Shown: piece after piece, positions 48,545-56,067 of the stretch | Numbering within the stretch: position 1 is the stretch's first letter | How the letters are laid out: each line of letters begins with the position of its first letter | Source: Thermomicrobiales bacterium | GTDB lineage: Bacteria; Chloroflexota; Chloroflexia; Thermomicrobiales; UBA6265 | Assembly (NCBI GenBank): GCA_041390825.1 | Contig: JAWKPF010000013.1 | Location: forward strand, 1-64,000 | Reading direction: 5' to 3' | Length of the DNA: 64,000 nucleotides | Made by a program: the position numbers and the translations under genes | Notes under the pieces: generated by a model | The model's input: only the letters and a program-made list of their open reading frames with translations | Told to the model about the DNA's origin: nothing | Database searches by the model: none

Positions 48545-48849
48545 CGCGTGTTCTCCTTTCGATAGTCGAACGACGAATCGCGGGCTGCGAAGCGAGCGTG
48601 CGGTGGTAGGGGCCGAGCGTGACACACAGCGTGCAATGGTGGCCCGGGCGCTCCGTTCCGGGCGCGTAGCAGTTGGAATCCAGACGGCACGTGTCCATCC
48701 GCGACGTTGCGGCGCACACCCATTCGTGAGCGTATGCCTGCATTGGGCATCCGTCAATCCCTTGCATGCTTGCGGTTTTGCGGATTCCTCATCAGAATGG
48801 CCCAGACCAAAACCGTTTCCGTCTTTCCGATCACGCAGGAGCAAGCAAC
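48545..48849. other. Intergenic region, nothing recognised
   Basis: Divergent promoter space of about 300 bp between the ScyD-like gene and the isomerase gene. I saw no convincing promoter hexamers or repeats. Confidence 0.5.
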
Positions 48850-49608
48850 GTGCGTCAGATCAAACCGACAACCGCCTGGTGGTGCCTGGCGCCGGTGATG
48901 ACCCCGGAAGCGATCATCCAGACCACCGCCGAGCTTGGCTACGCCGGAATCGAGTTCGCCCCGCGTGAGGAGTGGGACGCGATCAGGGACGCGGGGTTGC
49001 GCATCGTTTGCATGCGCGGGCATGACGACATCACGAACGGGCTCAACGATCCGTCGCAGCACGCCCGCATCGAACGCGAGATCCTGGCCAATGTGGCGTT
49101 GGCGCAGCAGTACGACATTCCCGCGCTGGTCTGCTTCAGCGGCGAACGCAAGGGACAGGACGATGCCTCCGGCGCGGCCAACACAATCGCCGCCTTGCAA
49201 CGGGTATCCAGGGCAGCGGAGGAGGCGGGCGTGCTGCTGGCGCTGGAGCTGCTGAACAGCAAAGTGGATCACCCGGACTATATGTGCGATCACACTGCCT
49301 GGGGGGTGGATGTCGTTTCCGCGGTCGATTCGCCGGCGGTCAAGCTGCTCTACGACGTCTATCACATGCAAATCATGGAAGGCGACATCATCCGCACGAT
49401 CGGCGAGCATCACCAGCATTTCGGCCACTATCACCTCGCCGGCAATCCGGGCCGAAACGATCCGGACGAAACGCAGGAGCTGTATTACCCGCCGATCCTC
49501 GATGCCATCGAAGCAACTGGCTACACCGGCTATATGGGCATGGAATATCTGCCAAGCGGCGATCCGGTCGAGTCGCTGCGCGCGGCGCACCAGCTCTTCA
49601 CCCGCTGA
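48850..49608 (+). CDS. Sugar phosphate isomerase/epimerase (AP endonuclease 2-type TIM barrel)
   Basis: 252 aa, hydroxypyruvate isomerase-like. Strings: ELGYAGIEFAPREEWDAIRDAGLRIVCMRGHDD, LANVALAQQYDIPALVCFSGERKG, VLLALELLNSKVDHPDY, KLLYDVYHMQIMEGD, HFGHYHLAGNPGRNDP, YTGYMGMEYLPSGDP. The metal-binding Glu/Asp/His/Glu set is present. GTG 48850 follows AGGAG by 7 bp. The next gene overlaps its stop by one base (TGATG). It is likely a ketose or hydroxypyruvate isomerase; the exact substrate is open. Confidence 0.9.
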   Translation: MRQIKPTTAWWCLAPVMTPEAIIQTTAELGYAGIEFAPREEWDAIRDAGLRIVCMRGHDDITNGLNDPSQHARIEREILANVALAQQYDIPALVCFSGERKGQDDASGAANTIAALQRVSRAAEEAGVLLALELLNSKVDHPDYMCDHTAWGVDVVSAVDSPAVKLLYDVYHMQIMEGDIIRTIGEHHQHFGHYHLAGNPGRNDPDETQELYYPPILDAIEATGYTGYMGMEYLPSGDPVESLRAAHQLFTR

Positions 49609-50054
49609 TGGACGCGGCGCCCAACATCGAGCAGCCGGTTGTCGACTTCTTTCTGGGTCTGCAACGCGCCCTGACTGCCGGGGATGCGGACGGAATCATT
49701 GCCGCCTTTGCCCCGGAGGTGTTGCTGGGCGATCCGGACGGCGCTCGGGCGGTGCGCGCCGATGGAGAACTGCGGCTGCGGATCGACGAATGGCTCGCGC
49801 TGCTGCGCTCCGCTGGAGCGTACGATGTGAAGGCTCTGCAGATCGATCCCCTTCCCCTTGGGCCGGGTTACGCGCTGGCCGCTGTGCGTTGGTCGATCTG
49901 GTTCACGCCGGAGGGGCGGCCCGATTTCGTCGATGAGTTTCTGGTCGACTATGTCGTGCGCTTTCAGGGCGAATCGATCGCCATCGTCGCGGCCTTTGCC
50001 CACGACACCACCGCCGAGCTGCGCCGGAGGAGTGGAGCGGCCGAGCGAGCGTAG
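49608..50054 (+). CDS. SnoaL-like / NTF2-fold protein
   Basis: 148 aa. NTF2-type cone fold: IEQPVVDFFLGLQRALTAGDADGIIAAFAPEVLLGDPDG, then strands YALAAVRWSIWFTPEGRPDFVDEFLVDYVVRFQGESIAIVAAFAHD. Its start overlaps the isomerase stop by one base, so both are made together. SnoaL-like proteins range from isomerases to binding proteins. A role in the same sugar pathway is inferred from coupling only. Confidence 0.78.
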   Translation: MDAAPNIEQPVVDFFLGLQRALTAGDADGIIAAFAPEVLLGDPDGARAVRADGELRLRIDEWLALLRSAGAYDVKALQIDPLPLGPGYALAAVRWSIWFTPEGRPDFVDEFLVDYVVRFQGESIAIVAAFAHDTTAELRRRSGAAERA

Positions 50055-50066
50055 ACCGTCCTGGCG

Positions 50067-50117
50067 CAGCCCGCTGTGGCTGCCCAAACATCGTTCGATT
50101 GCAGCCACAGCGGGCTG
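50067..50117. repeat. 17-bp perfect inverted repeat between convergent genes
   Basis: CAGCCCGCTGTGGCTGC (50067-50083) and its exact complement (50101-50117) flank a 17-nt loop. It sits between two converging genes, so it may act as a bidirectional terminator, though there is no T-run. The following 50133-50164 is repeated, with four mismatches, at 61297-61328 behind another GCAGCCAC palindrome, so it is part of a mobile or dispersed element. Confidence 0.8.
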
Positions 50118-50162
50118 AGCCTACGGAGTGTCGAGAGCGCAGCGCTTTATGAAGGAGCCGGG

Positions 50163-50936
50163 CTAGCGGGCAGCAAGCTGGGCCGAAAAGTATTCCAACG
50201 CTTTCCTGGTCTTGGTCGATTGCTCACCGTCGAGCGGTACCGATTTCTTGCTGAGATAGGCGCGCAATTCGCTGGCGACTTTCAGTCCCTGGCCCGGAGC
50301 GCACTTGGTGGAGAGCTCGAGGACCGATGTGTTGTCGGGGAAGAGCCAGATTTCTGCGACGAGCGGGATCTTCGATCCCTTGGGCATGAACTTCAGTTTG
50401 AGCAGATTGATCGGTCCGAGAATGGAAAGATCGTCGAGCGCGATGCCGGCGGGCGCGTGCTCCTCATAGAACGCGCGCTGTTCCTTGCTGAAGAGTTTGC
50501 GGATCGGCTTTCCGTCGAAGGCGACGTCACGCACCGCGCGGTTGCCAATCTCGGCTTTCATAGAACCCGAGCAGACATATCCCCCGGGCATGGCATCGAC
50601 TTCCACACCGAAGTTCAGGGATTTCCGTACCTTCTTTGGGAGTTTGGCGGGATCGACCGGGCGGAGTTTGACCGTTGAGTCATCGGCACGGGCCTGTACA
50701 CGACGAGCGCGCACCACAACGCCGGCATGATTGAGCGTGAGATCCGGCGTATCGAAAAAGAAAACCTGGCGGATTTGCGCTTCGAGCGGATCCATGCCCA
50801 GGGCGCGCGCGGTGGCCGAATAGGAGTCTTCTGGTACGGTGAGCTTGAGCTCGATGCTGTCGGATTTGCCGGCGAGTTTGAGCAGGTCCGCGAACTGCTC
50901 GTCGGTGAGATGGGGATGGCTGACTGATTTGGCCAT
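50163..50936 (-). CDS. CYTH domain protein (triphosphate tunnel metalloenzyme-like)
   Basis: 257 aa. The CYTH signature appears as SIELKLTVPE (ExExK-like region), QVFFFDTPDLTLNHAGVVVRARRVQ, DDSTVKLRPVDP and LVAEIWLFPDNTSVLELSTKC. These charged pairs line a triphosphate tunnel in the family; members hydrolyse or transfer from triphosphates. The first two Glu of ExExK are not fully conserved here (IELKL), so activity is uncertain. ATG 50936 was preferred over a 70-residue upstream extension. Confidence 0.82.
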   Translation of the reverse strand: MAKSVSHPHLTDEQFADLLKLAGKSDSIELKLTVPEDSYSATARALGMDPLEAQIRQVFFFDTPDLTLNHAGVVVRARRVQARADDSTVKLRPVDPAKLPKKVRKSLNFGVEVDAMPGGYVCSGSMKAEIGNRAVRDVAFDGKPIRKLFSKEQRAFYEEHAPAGIALDDLSILGPINLLKLKFMPKGSKIPLVAEIWLFPDNTSVLELSTKCAPGQGLKVASELRAYLSKKSVPLDGEQSTKTRKALEYFSAQLAAR

Positions 50937-51199
50937 GGGATAGTGCCTCTCCGGGATGCGACGGCAAGCATGTTGCACGGTCACCTTACGCCTGGGTGTT
51001 TGGGGTTGTCGAGCACTGCGCGCGTGCTCGGGGGCGAAATGCTCCTTTTGAGGTATCGCGCGCACATGATTCGGTGCATCAGAATGATTCTTGATAGGAT
51101 GGAGCGTGGCGCCGCCGCACCTTCGTGTGGGCGATGCAGACACTGGTGTGCGCCTATGGCATCGCCCAAGACTGGTTCATGCCTGGAGGAAGAGTCCAC

Positions 51200-51736
51200 A
51201 TGTCGGATCCCGATTTCCTGTATTTGCTGGCTGCATCGTATGACAACGTGGAGGACGCCCGCGCCGATTTCGCCGCCATCAAGGCGCTCTATGACGAAAT
51301 CCATGTCTCGCACATCTTCGATGCCGCAGTGTTGACCAAGGACGAGAAGGGCAAGGTCAGGATCGACGAGACCTACCAGGCGGGCGCCCAGCATGGGGCG
51401 GCTGTCGGCCTGGCCGGCGGTCTGGCGGTTGGCCTGGTGGCGGCGCTCTTCCCGCCGATCGGCATCGGCGCGGCGCTGTTGGCAGGCGGCGCGGGTGGCG
51501 CGATCCTCGGCAGCATCGCCGGGCACTATGCGACCGGGCTGGGCCGCGGCGAGCTCAAGGAACTGGGCGACGCGTTGGATGCCGGTGAAGCTGGCTTGAT
51601 CGTGGTCTATGCCGCCAACTACGCCGAGCAGGTGGGCAAGCTGATCAAGACGGAGAACAAGTACGTCAGCCAGCTGACCGACGAAGCCGCCGACCAACTG
51701 ACCGCGGAGATCAAAGCCGCCGAGGGTCAGAAGTAA
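51200..51736 (+). CDS. DUF1269-like protein with a glycine-rich hydrophobic middle
   Basis: 178 aa. N terminus LYLLAASYDNVEDARADFAAIKALYDEIHVSHIFDAAVLTKDEKGKVRI, a long Gly/Ala/Leu segment (about 65-115, GAAVGLAGGLAVGLVAALFPPIGIGAALLAGGAGG) and a soluble tail. This is the layout of DUF1269-type proteins that may insert in or associate with membranes. GGAGGA precedes the ATG. A GC hairpin follows the stop (51773-51805). Confidence 0.8.
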   Translation: MSDPDFLYLLAASYDNVEDARADFAAIKALYDEIHVSHIFDAAVLTKDEKGKVRIDETYQAGAQHGAAVGLAGGLAVGLVAALFPPIGIGAALLAGGAGGAILGSIAGHYATGLGRGELKELGDALDAGEAGLIVVYAANYAEQVGKLIKTENKYVSQLTDEAADQLTAEIKAAEGQK

Positions 51737-51772
51737 CGCAGTACTTCTTCGAGCGAATTGGAACCAACTCAG

Positions 51773-51812
51773 CCGGGTCCGGGGTCTTGTTGCGCCCCGG
51801 CCCGGTTGTTCT
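51773..51812 (+). terminator. Probable terminator of the DUF1269-like gene
   Basis: CCGGGTCCGGGG (51773-51784) pairs with CCCCGGCCCGG (51795-51805) with one bulged base, loop TCTTGTTGCG, followed by TTGTTCTG. It is a stable hairpin with a weak T-tract. Confidence 0.58.
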
Positions 51813-51830
51813 GTCGCTTGTGCGCGGAGG

Positions 51831-52331
51831 TTACTCTCCGCTCATAGCAGAGCTTCCGATGTGCGGTACTGGTCCTAACAGCTCGATGCCGTGGCGCTCG
51901 GCGATCGCGAAGACTTCTTCGATGGTTGGTTCATGTTCAACGGCGAGTTGCGCGGCAGCGCGCGCGAACCCCTCTATTGCGCCGCCGGGTGCATGCACCT
52001 GCAGGGCAACGGCATCCTCGGTCGATTCGTTGCGAACGGTGTGCGGTGTGTTGCCGGGTATCGTCACGGTATCGCCAGGGCGCGCAATGCGCCGTGTGGT
52101 GATGCCATCGGATCCCGTGGAGTAGAAGGTGAACTCACCAGCCAGCACGCGATAGATCTCGCTTGGCAGGTGGCTATGCATGACGGGTGGCCCACCACCG
52201 GGGGGAACTCGCAGTTCGACGGCGAAAAGGTCTCCATTCGTCTCCTTGCTCGTCGCGAGCACAGTCGCTTGTTCGGAGCCCACTTGAATCGTTTCGGGTA
52301 TCATCTCATCCTCGACAGGTAGCATGTCCAT
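51831..52331 (-). CDS. Cupin domain protein (divergent from marR)
   Basis: 166 aa from ATG 52331. The cupin motifs are VPPGGGPPVMHSHLPSEIYRVLAGEFTFY and RPGDTVTIPGNTPHTVRNESTEDAVALQVHAPGG, with metal His in HSH and H of TPHTV. The promoter TATACT lies only 7 bp before ATG 52331, which would give a leaderless mRNA. ATG 52304 (MIPETIQVG), with GAGGATGAG just before it, is a good alternative. The cupin is probably a detoxifying or sensing enzyme controlled by the neighbouring MarR. Confidence 0.85.
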   Translation of the reverse strand: MDMLPVEDEMIPETIQVGSEQATVLATSKETNGDLFAVELRVPPGGGPPVMHSHLPSEIYRVLAGEFTFYSTGSDGITTRRIARPGDTVTIPGNTPHTVRNESTEDAVALQVHAPGGAIEGFARAAAQLAVEHEPTIEEVFAIAERHGIELLGPVPHIGSSAMSGE

Positions 52332-52338
52332 TTCTTGC

Positions 52339-52367
52339 AGTATAGACAGGTAACCTGCCCATGTCAA
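52339..52367 (-). promoter_or_regulatory. Near-consensus promoter with a MarR-type operator in its spacer
   Basis: On the minus strand, TTGACA (52362-52367), a 17-bp spacer and TATACT (52339-52344). The spacer holds CAGGTTACCTG (52347-52357), a perfect 11-bp inverted repeat. The -35 lies inside the first codons of the divergent marR gene (ATG 52361), so a bound MarR would block the cupin promoter and probably its own. Confidence 0.8.
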
Positions 52368-52840
52368 GAGATGTTCCGCAGTTGGGTGGCGCCGATCGTC
52401 CGCGCAATTTGGCAGTTGCGCTGCGCGGAGCGTTCAATGCGCTGAACGATCTGGTGATCCCTCATCTGGTTCGGCAGGGATACGACGACTTGCGTCCTGC
52501 GCACGCCGCGGTCTTCCAGTACCTCGACGACACGGGCACGACGGTCAGCGTCCTTGCCCAGCGCGCGCACATGACCAAGCAAGCGATGGCCGAGCTGGTT
52601 TTTCACCTCGAAGAGCATGGCTATGTGATTCGAACGCCCGACCCGGGGGATCGCCGGGCCAAGCTGGTGTTGCCGACGGACCGGGGATTGCAGGTGCTCA
52701 GGGTCGCGCAGGCGTTCGTACCCGAAATCGAGTGTCGTGTGGTCCGAGTGATCGGCGAGGAACGGCTGCAGCAACTTCGCGCAGACCTCGATGCGATCGA
52801 AGCGGAGTTCCGCACACCATATGGAACGGATGTGACCTGA
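52361..52840 (+). CDS. MarR family transcriptional regulator
   Basis: 159 aa. Winged helix VFQYLDDTGTTVSVLAQRAHMTKQAMAELVFHLEEHGYVIRTPDPGDRRAKLVLPTDRG, with the D-R-R of the wing, and flanking dimer helices. It starts inside the intergenic operator that it is expected to bind, divergent from the cupin gene. The usual mode is repression lifted by a phenolic ligand or thiol oxidation; no Cys is prominent here. Confidence 0.9.
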   Translation: MSRDVPQLGGADRPRNLAVALRGAFNALNDLVIPHLVRQGYDDLRPAHAAVFQYLDDTGTTVSVLAQRAHMTKQAMAELVFHLEEHGYVIRTPDPGDRRAKLVLPTDRGLQVLRVAQAFVPEIECRVVRVIGEERLQQLRADLDAIEAEFRTPYGTDVT

Positions 52841-52969
52841 GATTCGCGTCGAGCGTTGTTCGGCCTTCCATGAGATCTCCTCCGGTCGGCAGAGCGTGTG
52901 TTCGAGATATCACGAACGACGGCGGTCCATTCCGGACTGCCGTCGTTCGTCGCGCGGGTCGGTGGCGGC

Positions 52970-53803
52970 TTACTCCGTCGTGCGCTTCTTGTAGAGGTGG
53001 ATGGCGACGGGGAAGAAGATTGCCAGCAGAAGGAGTGACCAGCCGAGCGACCAGAGCGCGTCGCTGCGCCACGGCTGGCCGATGAAGATGTCGCGCAGCA
53101 TGTTGATGACTTTGGTGAGCGGTTGGTTCTCGGCGAAGGTCTGCATCCAGCTCGGCATTGTGTCCACTGGAACGAACGCGCTGCTGACGAAGGTCAACGG
53201 GAAGACGAAGACGAACATTGCCGCTTGTACCGCTTCTGGCGTGCGGACCAACATGCCGATGGTGACGCCGATCCAGGAGAAGGCGAAGGAAAACAGAAGC
53301 AGGATGCCCAGCCCGATCGCCCATTCGAGGACGGTGCCTTCCGGCCGGAATCCGACCGCCAGGCCGACGACGAACATGATGGCAACCGCGAGCATGCCGC
53401 GCAGCAGATCGGTCAACGTGCGCCCTGCCACGACTGCGGAACGGGACATTGGCAACGACCGAAAGCGATCGATCAACCCTTTCTGCAAGTCGTAGGCGAG
53501 ACCGATGCCGCTGGTCATGCAGGCAAAGACGAGCGTCTGCACGAAGATGCCAGCCATCAGGTAGTTGACGTAGGAAACGCCCGGAATTTCGATGGCGCCG
53601 CCAAAGACATAGACGAAAAGCAGTGTGAAGATCACCGGCTGCACGGTGACATCCAGCAGTAGCTCGGGCGAACGTGGAATATGGCGCAGATTGCGCCTCA
53701 CCATCTGAATGGTGTCGGAGATGGCCCAGCGGAATCCGCTTCCAGTTCCGGAGGCTTCGGCTGGCGAGACGGCCATGGTGGGCGTGGAGACGGCGGTACT
53801 CAT
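52970..53803 (-). CDS. ABC-2 type exporter permease (DrrB-like)
   Basis: 277 aa, with six predicted membrane helices after a 45-residue polar N terminus (RWAISDTIQMVRRNLRHIPRSPELLLDVTVQPVIFTLLFVYVF, the DrrB/YadH entry helix). GLAYDLQKGLIDRFRSLPMSRSAVVAGRTLTDLLRGML is the ABC2 signature loop. The start overlaps the ATPase stop (ATGA), so both are translated together. It probably exports a hydrophobic drug or lipid. Confidence 0.92.
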   Translation of the reverse strand: MSTAVSTPTMAVSPAEASGTGSGFRWAISDTIQMVRRNLRHIPRSPELLLDVTVQPVIFTLLFVYVFGGAIEIPGVSYVNYLMAGIFVQTLVFACMTSGIGLAYDLQKGLIDRFRSLPMSRSAVVAGRTLTDLLRGMLAVAIMFVVGLAVGFRPEGTVLEWAIGLGILLLFSFAFSWIGVTIGMLVRTPEAVQAAMFVFVFPLTFVSSAFVPVDTMPSWMQTFAENQPLTKVINMLRDIFIGQPWRSDALWSLGWSLLLLAIFFPVAIHLYKKRTTE

Positions 53804-54804
53804 GCGGCTTGGCGCTCCTTGATATCGACGACTTCGGATTCGGTCGTCTCTTCGATCGAAAGCTCGCGTCCGGTCAGCTGGAGGAAGACATCGTCCAGGG
53901 TCGGTTTGCGCACGCCCAGGTCGTTGACGGCGATGTCCTCCGCATCGAGCGCGAGGACGACCTGCGCCAGCAGGCCGTCGGTGGCGGAAACAGGGGTGAA
54001 GAGGCGGCCGCGGCGTTCATCGAGCTGCACCGGACCATGACCAAAGCGCTGGATCACCGGTTCCGCTTTGGTCAACTGCTCGGGATGGACCAGCATCACT
54101 TCCAGACGTTGTCCTCCCGCCTGTTCCTTGAGTGCGTCAGCGGTTCCCCGCGCGATCGCCAGCCCGTGGTCGATGATCACGATGTCGTCCGCCAGCCGGT
54201 CGGCTTCTTCGAGGTATTGGGTGGTGAGCAGGATCGACGCTCCACCCTTGACCAGATCCTCGATGAGATCCCACATCTGCATGCGGCTGCGGGGATCGAG
54301 CCCGGTGGTCGGTTCGTCGAGAAAGATGATGGGCGGGCTCGCCATCAAGCTGGCCGCCAGATCGAGCCGGCGGCGCATGCCACCGGAGTAGCCTTTGCTC
54401 ACCCGGTCGGCGGCGTCGACCAGATCGAGCCGTTCCAGCAACTCGGCGGCGCGGGTGGCGGCGTCGGTTTTCGAGAGCCGGGCCAACCGCCCGATCATAT
54501 GCAGGTTCTCCCGGCCGGTCAGAAGCTCATCGAGCGCGGCATATTGACCGGTCACGCCGATGCGCAAGCGCACCTCCTGGGGCTGGCGGACGACATCGAA
54601 CCCGGCGACCGACGCCGTCCCGGCATCCGGTTTGGAAAGCGTGGTGAGAATGCGAACGGCGGTGGTCTTGCCGGCTCCGTTCGGGCCGAGCACGCCGAGG
54701 ATCTGGCCTTCGGGAAGCGAGAGATCGAGCCCGCGCAGCGCGCGGGTTTCTCCAAAGCGTTTTTCGAGCCCCTGGGCGGAGACAACTGGTTGCGATTGCG
54801 ACAT
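53800..54804 (-). CDS. ABC exporter ATPase (DrrA-like)
   Basis: 334 aa. Walker A (GPNGAGKTT), Q loop (VTGQYAAL), signature (KGYSGGMRRRLDLA), Walker B (IIFLDEPTTGLDP) and the switch His loop (LTTQYLEEAD) are all present, followed by the DrrA-type C-terminal regulatory part. ATG 54804 (MSQSQPVVS) was preferred to 54834. It pairs with the permease and is divergent from the TetR gene, whose operators lie upstream. Confidence 0.94.
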   Translation of the reverse strand: MSQSQPVVSAQGLEKRFGETRALRGLDLSLPEGQILGVLGPNGAGKTTAVRILTTLSKPDAGTASVAGFDVVRQPQEVRLRIGVTGQYAALDELLTGRENLHMIGRLARLSKTDAATRAAELLERLDLVDAADRVSKGYSGGMRRRLDLAASLMASPPIIFLDEPTTGLDPRSRMQMWDLIEDLVKGGASILLTTQYLEEADRLADDIVIIDHGLAIARGTADALKEQAGGQRLEVMLVHPEQLTKAEPVIQRFGHGPVQLDERRGRLFTPVSATDGLLAQVVLALDAEDIAVNDLGVRKPTLDDVFLQLTGRELSIEETTESEVVDIKERQAA

Positions 54805-54871
54805 AGCGGCTCCTGTAATGGCCAGCGTTGCCACGCGCCGGCGGATTGCGTAGTAAACTCATGTCAGCGGC

Positions 54872-54912
54872 CTACCGAATGGTCGGTCGGAACCCTACCG
54901 AACGGTCGGTAG
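54872..54912. promoter_or_regulatory. Two TetR-type operators between the ABC exporter and tetR
   Basis: CTACCGA-ATGG-TCGGTCG (54872-54889) and CTACCGA-ACGG-TCGGTAG (54895-54912, perfect 7-bp arms). Their centres are 23 bp apart. They lie in the shared intergenic region and should let TetR control both the exporter and itself. Confidence 0.82.
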
Positions 54913-54957
54913 CGTATCAGTCCACTTTCGAGAAGTCAAGCAAGGCAGTTCGCAGCC

Positions 54958-55584
54958 GTGGTCATCCCGGAACTCGAAGATGTCGTGGTCGTCGAATCGG
55001 CTGTTCCGGTCAGTAGCCGGGAGCGCATCGTCGCCACGGCGCGCGCGCTTTTCGTGGAGCGGGGCTATGCCAGCGTCTCGATGCAGCAGATTGCCGATGC
55101 CACCGGGTTGCGCAAGGCGTCGCTCTACCATCACTTCAAGAGCAAGGAGGAGCTTCTTGCCGATGTGATGGCGGCTGAGATGGACCGGGTGCTCGTCGAT
55201 TTCGCGGAAGTGCGCCAGATCGACGGTCCGATCGCCGAGCAACTGGAGCGGATCGCGCAGGTCAACTACCAGCAGTTTGCCCAGCCGGAGCTGTACAAGC
55301 TTGCCAAGGAGTTCTTCCAGCATGTGCCCGAGGCGGAGCATACCGAGGTGCACAAGCGGCTACAGGAGACGCAGGATCTCTTTGCCGGGCTCTTCCAGCA
55401 GGCGATCGACCGGGGCGAGCTGGAGCCGGTCGACCCGCATCACGCCGCGATGATGTTCTTCCATATGATGATGGCGCTGGCGCATGACCCAGGCGAATTC
55501 CAGACGACAGTTCCGCCCCCGCCCGATGAAGCCGCCAAGCTGGTGACGCACGTCATGCTGCACGGTTTGGCGACGAAGCGCTAG
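54958..55584 (+). CDS. TetR family regulator of the ABC exporter
   Basis: 208 aa, GTG start. HTH at about 20-65 (SRERIVATARALFVERGYASVSMQQIADATGLRKASLYHHFKSKEELL), then a helical ligand domain with a TetR_C_33-type pattern. The divergent DrrAB-type genes and two matching operators nearby make it very likely that it represses the exporter until a substrate binds. No strong ribosome binding site is visible at the GTG, so the start is moderately sure. Confidence 0.92.
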   Translation: MVIPELEDVVVVESAVPVSSRERIVATARALFVERGYASVSMQQIADATGLRKASLYHHFKSKEELLADVMAAEMDRVLVDFAEVRQIDGPIAEQLERIAQVNYQQFAQPELYKLAKEFFQHVPEAEHTEVHKRLQETQDLFAGLFQQAIDRGELEPVDPHHAAMMFFHMMMALAHDPGEFQTTVPPPPDEAAKLVTHVMLHGLATKR

Positions 55585-55590
55585 AGACCG

Positions 55591-55869
55591 CTATTTCCCC
55601 TTGCCGCGAATGCGGTCGAGCAGGGACTTCTGACCGCTGTTCGGGTTTGGCCATTGGGCGCTGCCGCCGCTCTCCTTGCGCATGCGGTAGTTGCGGTACA
55701 TGCCGAAGATCGAACCGCCGAAGATGACGACGAAGAGGATCCATGGAAGCCATCTGGGTCCGTTGTAGGTGAGCTCGGTGTCTGTGGCCATCGACCAGAT
55801 CATGATGCCGGCGGCGATCAGGCAAAGCCCGACCAGCAGCACGCCAATGAATCCACCGTCCTTGAACAT
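55591..55869 (-). CDS. Small two-helix membrane protein
   Basis: 92 aa: helix 1 about residues 7-26 (FIGVLLVGLCLIAAGIMIW) and helix 2 about 41-58 (WLPWILFVVIFGGSIFGMY), then a basic tail (MRKESGG...LLDRIRGKGK). AGAGGAA precedes ATG 55869. The stop is 6 bp from the end of the convergent tetR. No family recognised. Confidence 0.72.
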   Translation of the reverse strand: MFKDGGFIGVLLVGLCLIAAGIMIWSMATDTELTYNGPRWLPWILFVVIFGGSIFGMYRNYRMRKESGGSAQWPNPNSGQKSLLDRIRGKGK

Positions 55870-55957
55870 TTCGAGTTCCTCTTTCGTTCGCTCATGCACA
55901 TGTTGAGTCTGAGCTGCAGAATCGTCCACTTCCTCGCCCAATAGTACCGATCCGAAT

Positions 55958-56046
55958 TTGACACAGAGAACCGGGGCATGGTATATATTATGTACATCCC
56001 CTGATCACACAAGGTCAGGGCGTGGAGGCCACCTTCGGGTGGCCTC
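55958..56046 (+). promoter_or_regulatory. Promoter and two-hairpin leader of NYN gene 2
   Basis: TTGACA (55958-55963), an 18-bp spacer and TATATA (55982-55987) form a strong promoter. The leader has hairpin 1, CCCTGA paired with TCAGGG (55999-56004 and 56015-56020), and hairpin 2, GAGGCCACC-TTCG-GGTGGCCTC (56025-56046), a perfect 9-bp stem capped by a C(UUCG)G tetraloop and followed by TGCATTTTG. The ATG is 21 bp after it, without a clear ribosome binding site. The plan mirrors NYN gene 1. Confidence 0.75.
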
Positions 56047-56067
56047 TGCATTTTGTAGACTCTTCCC

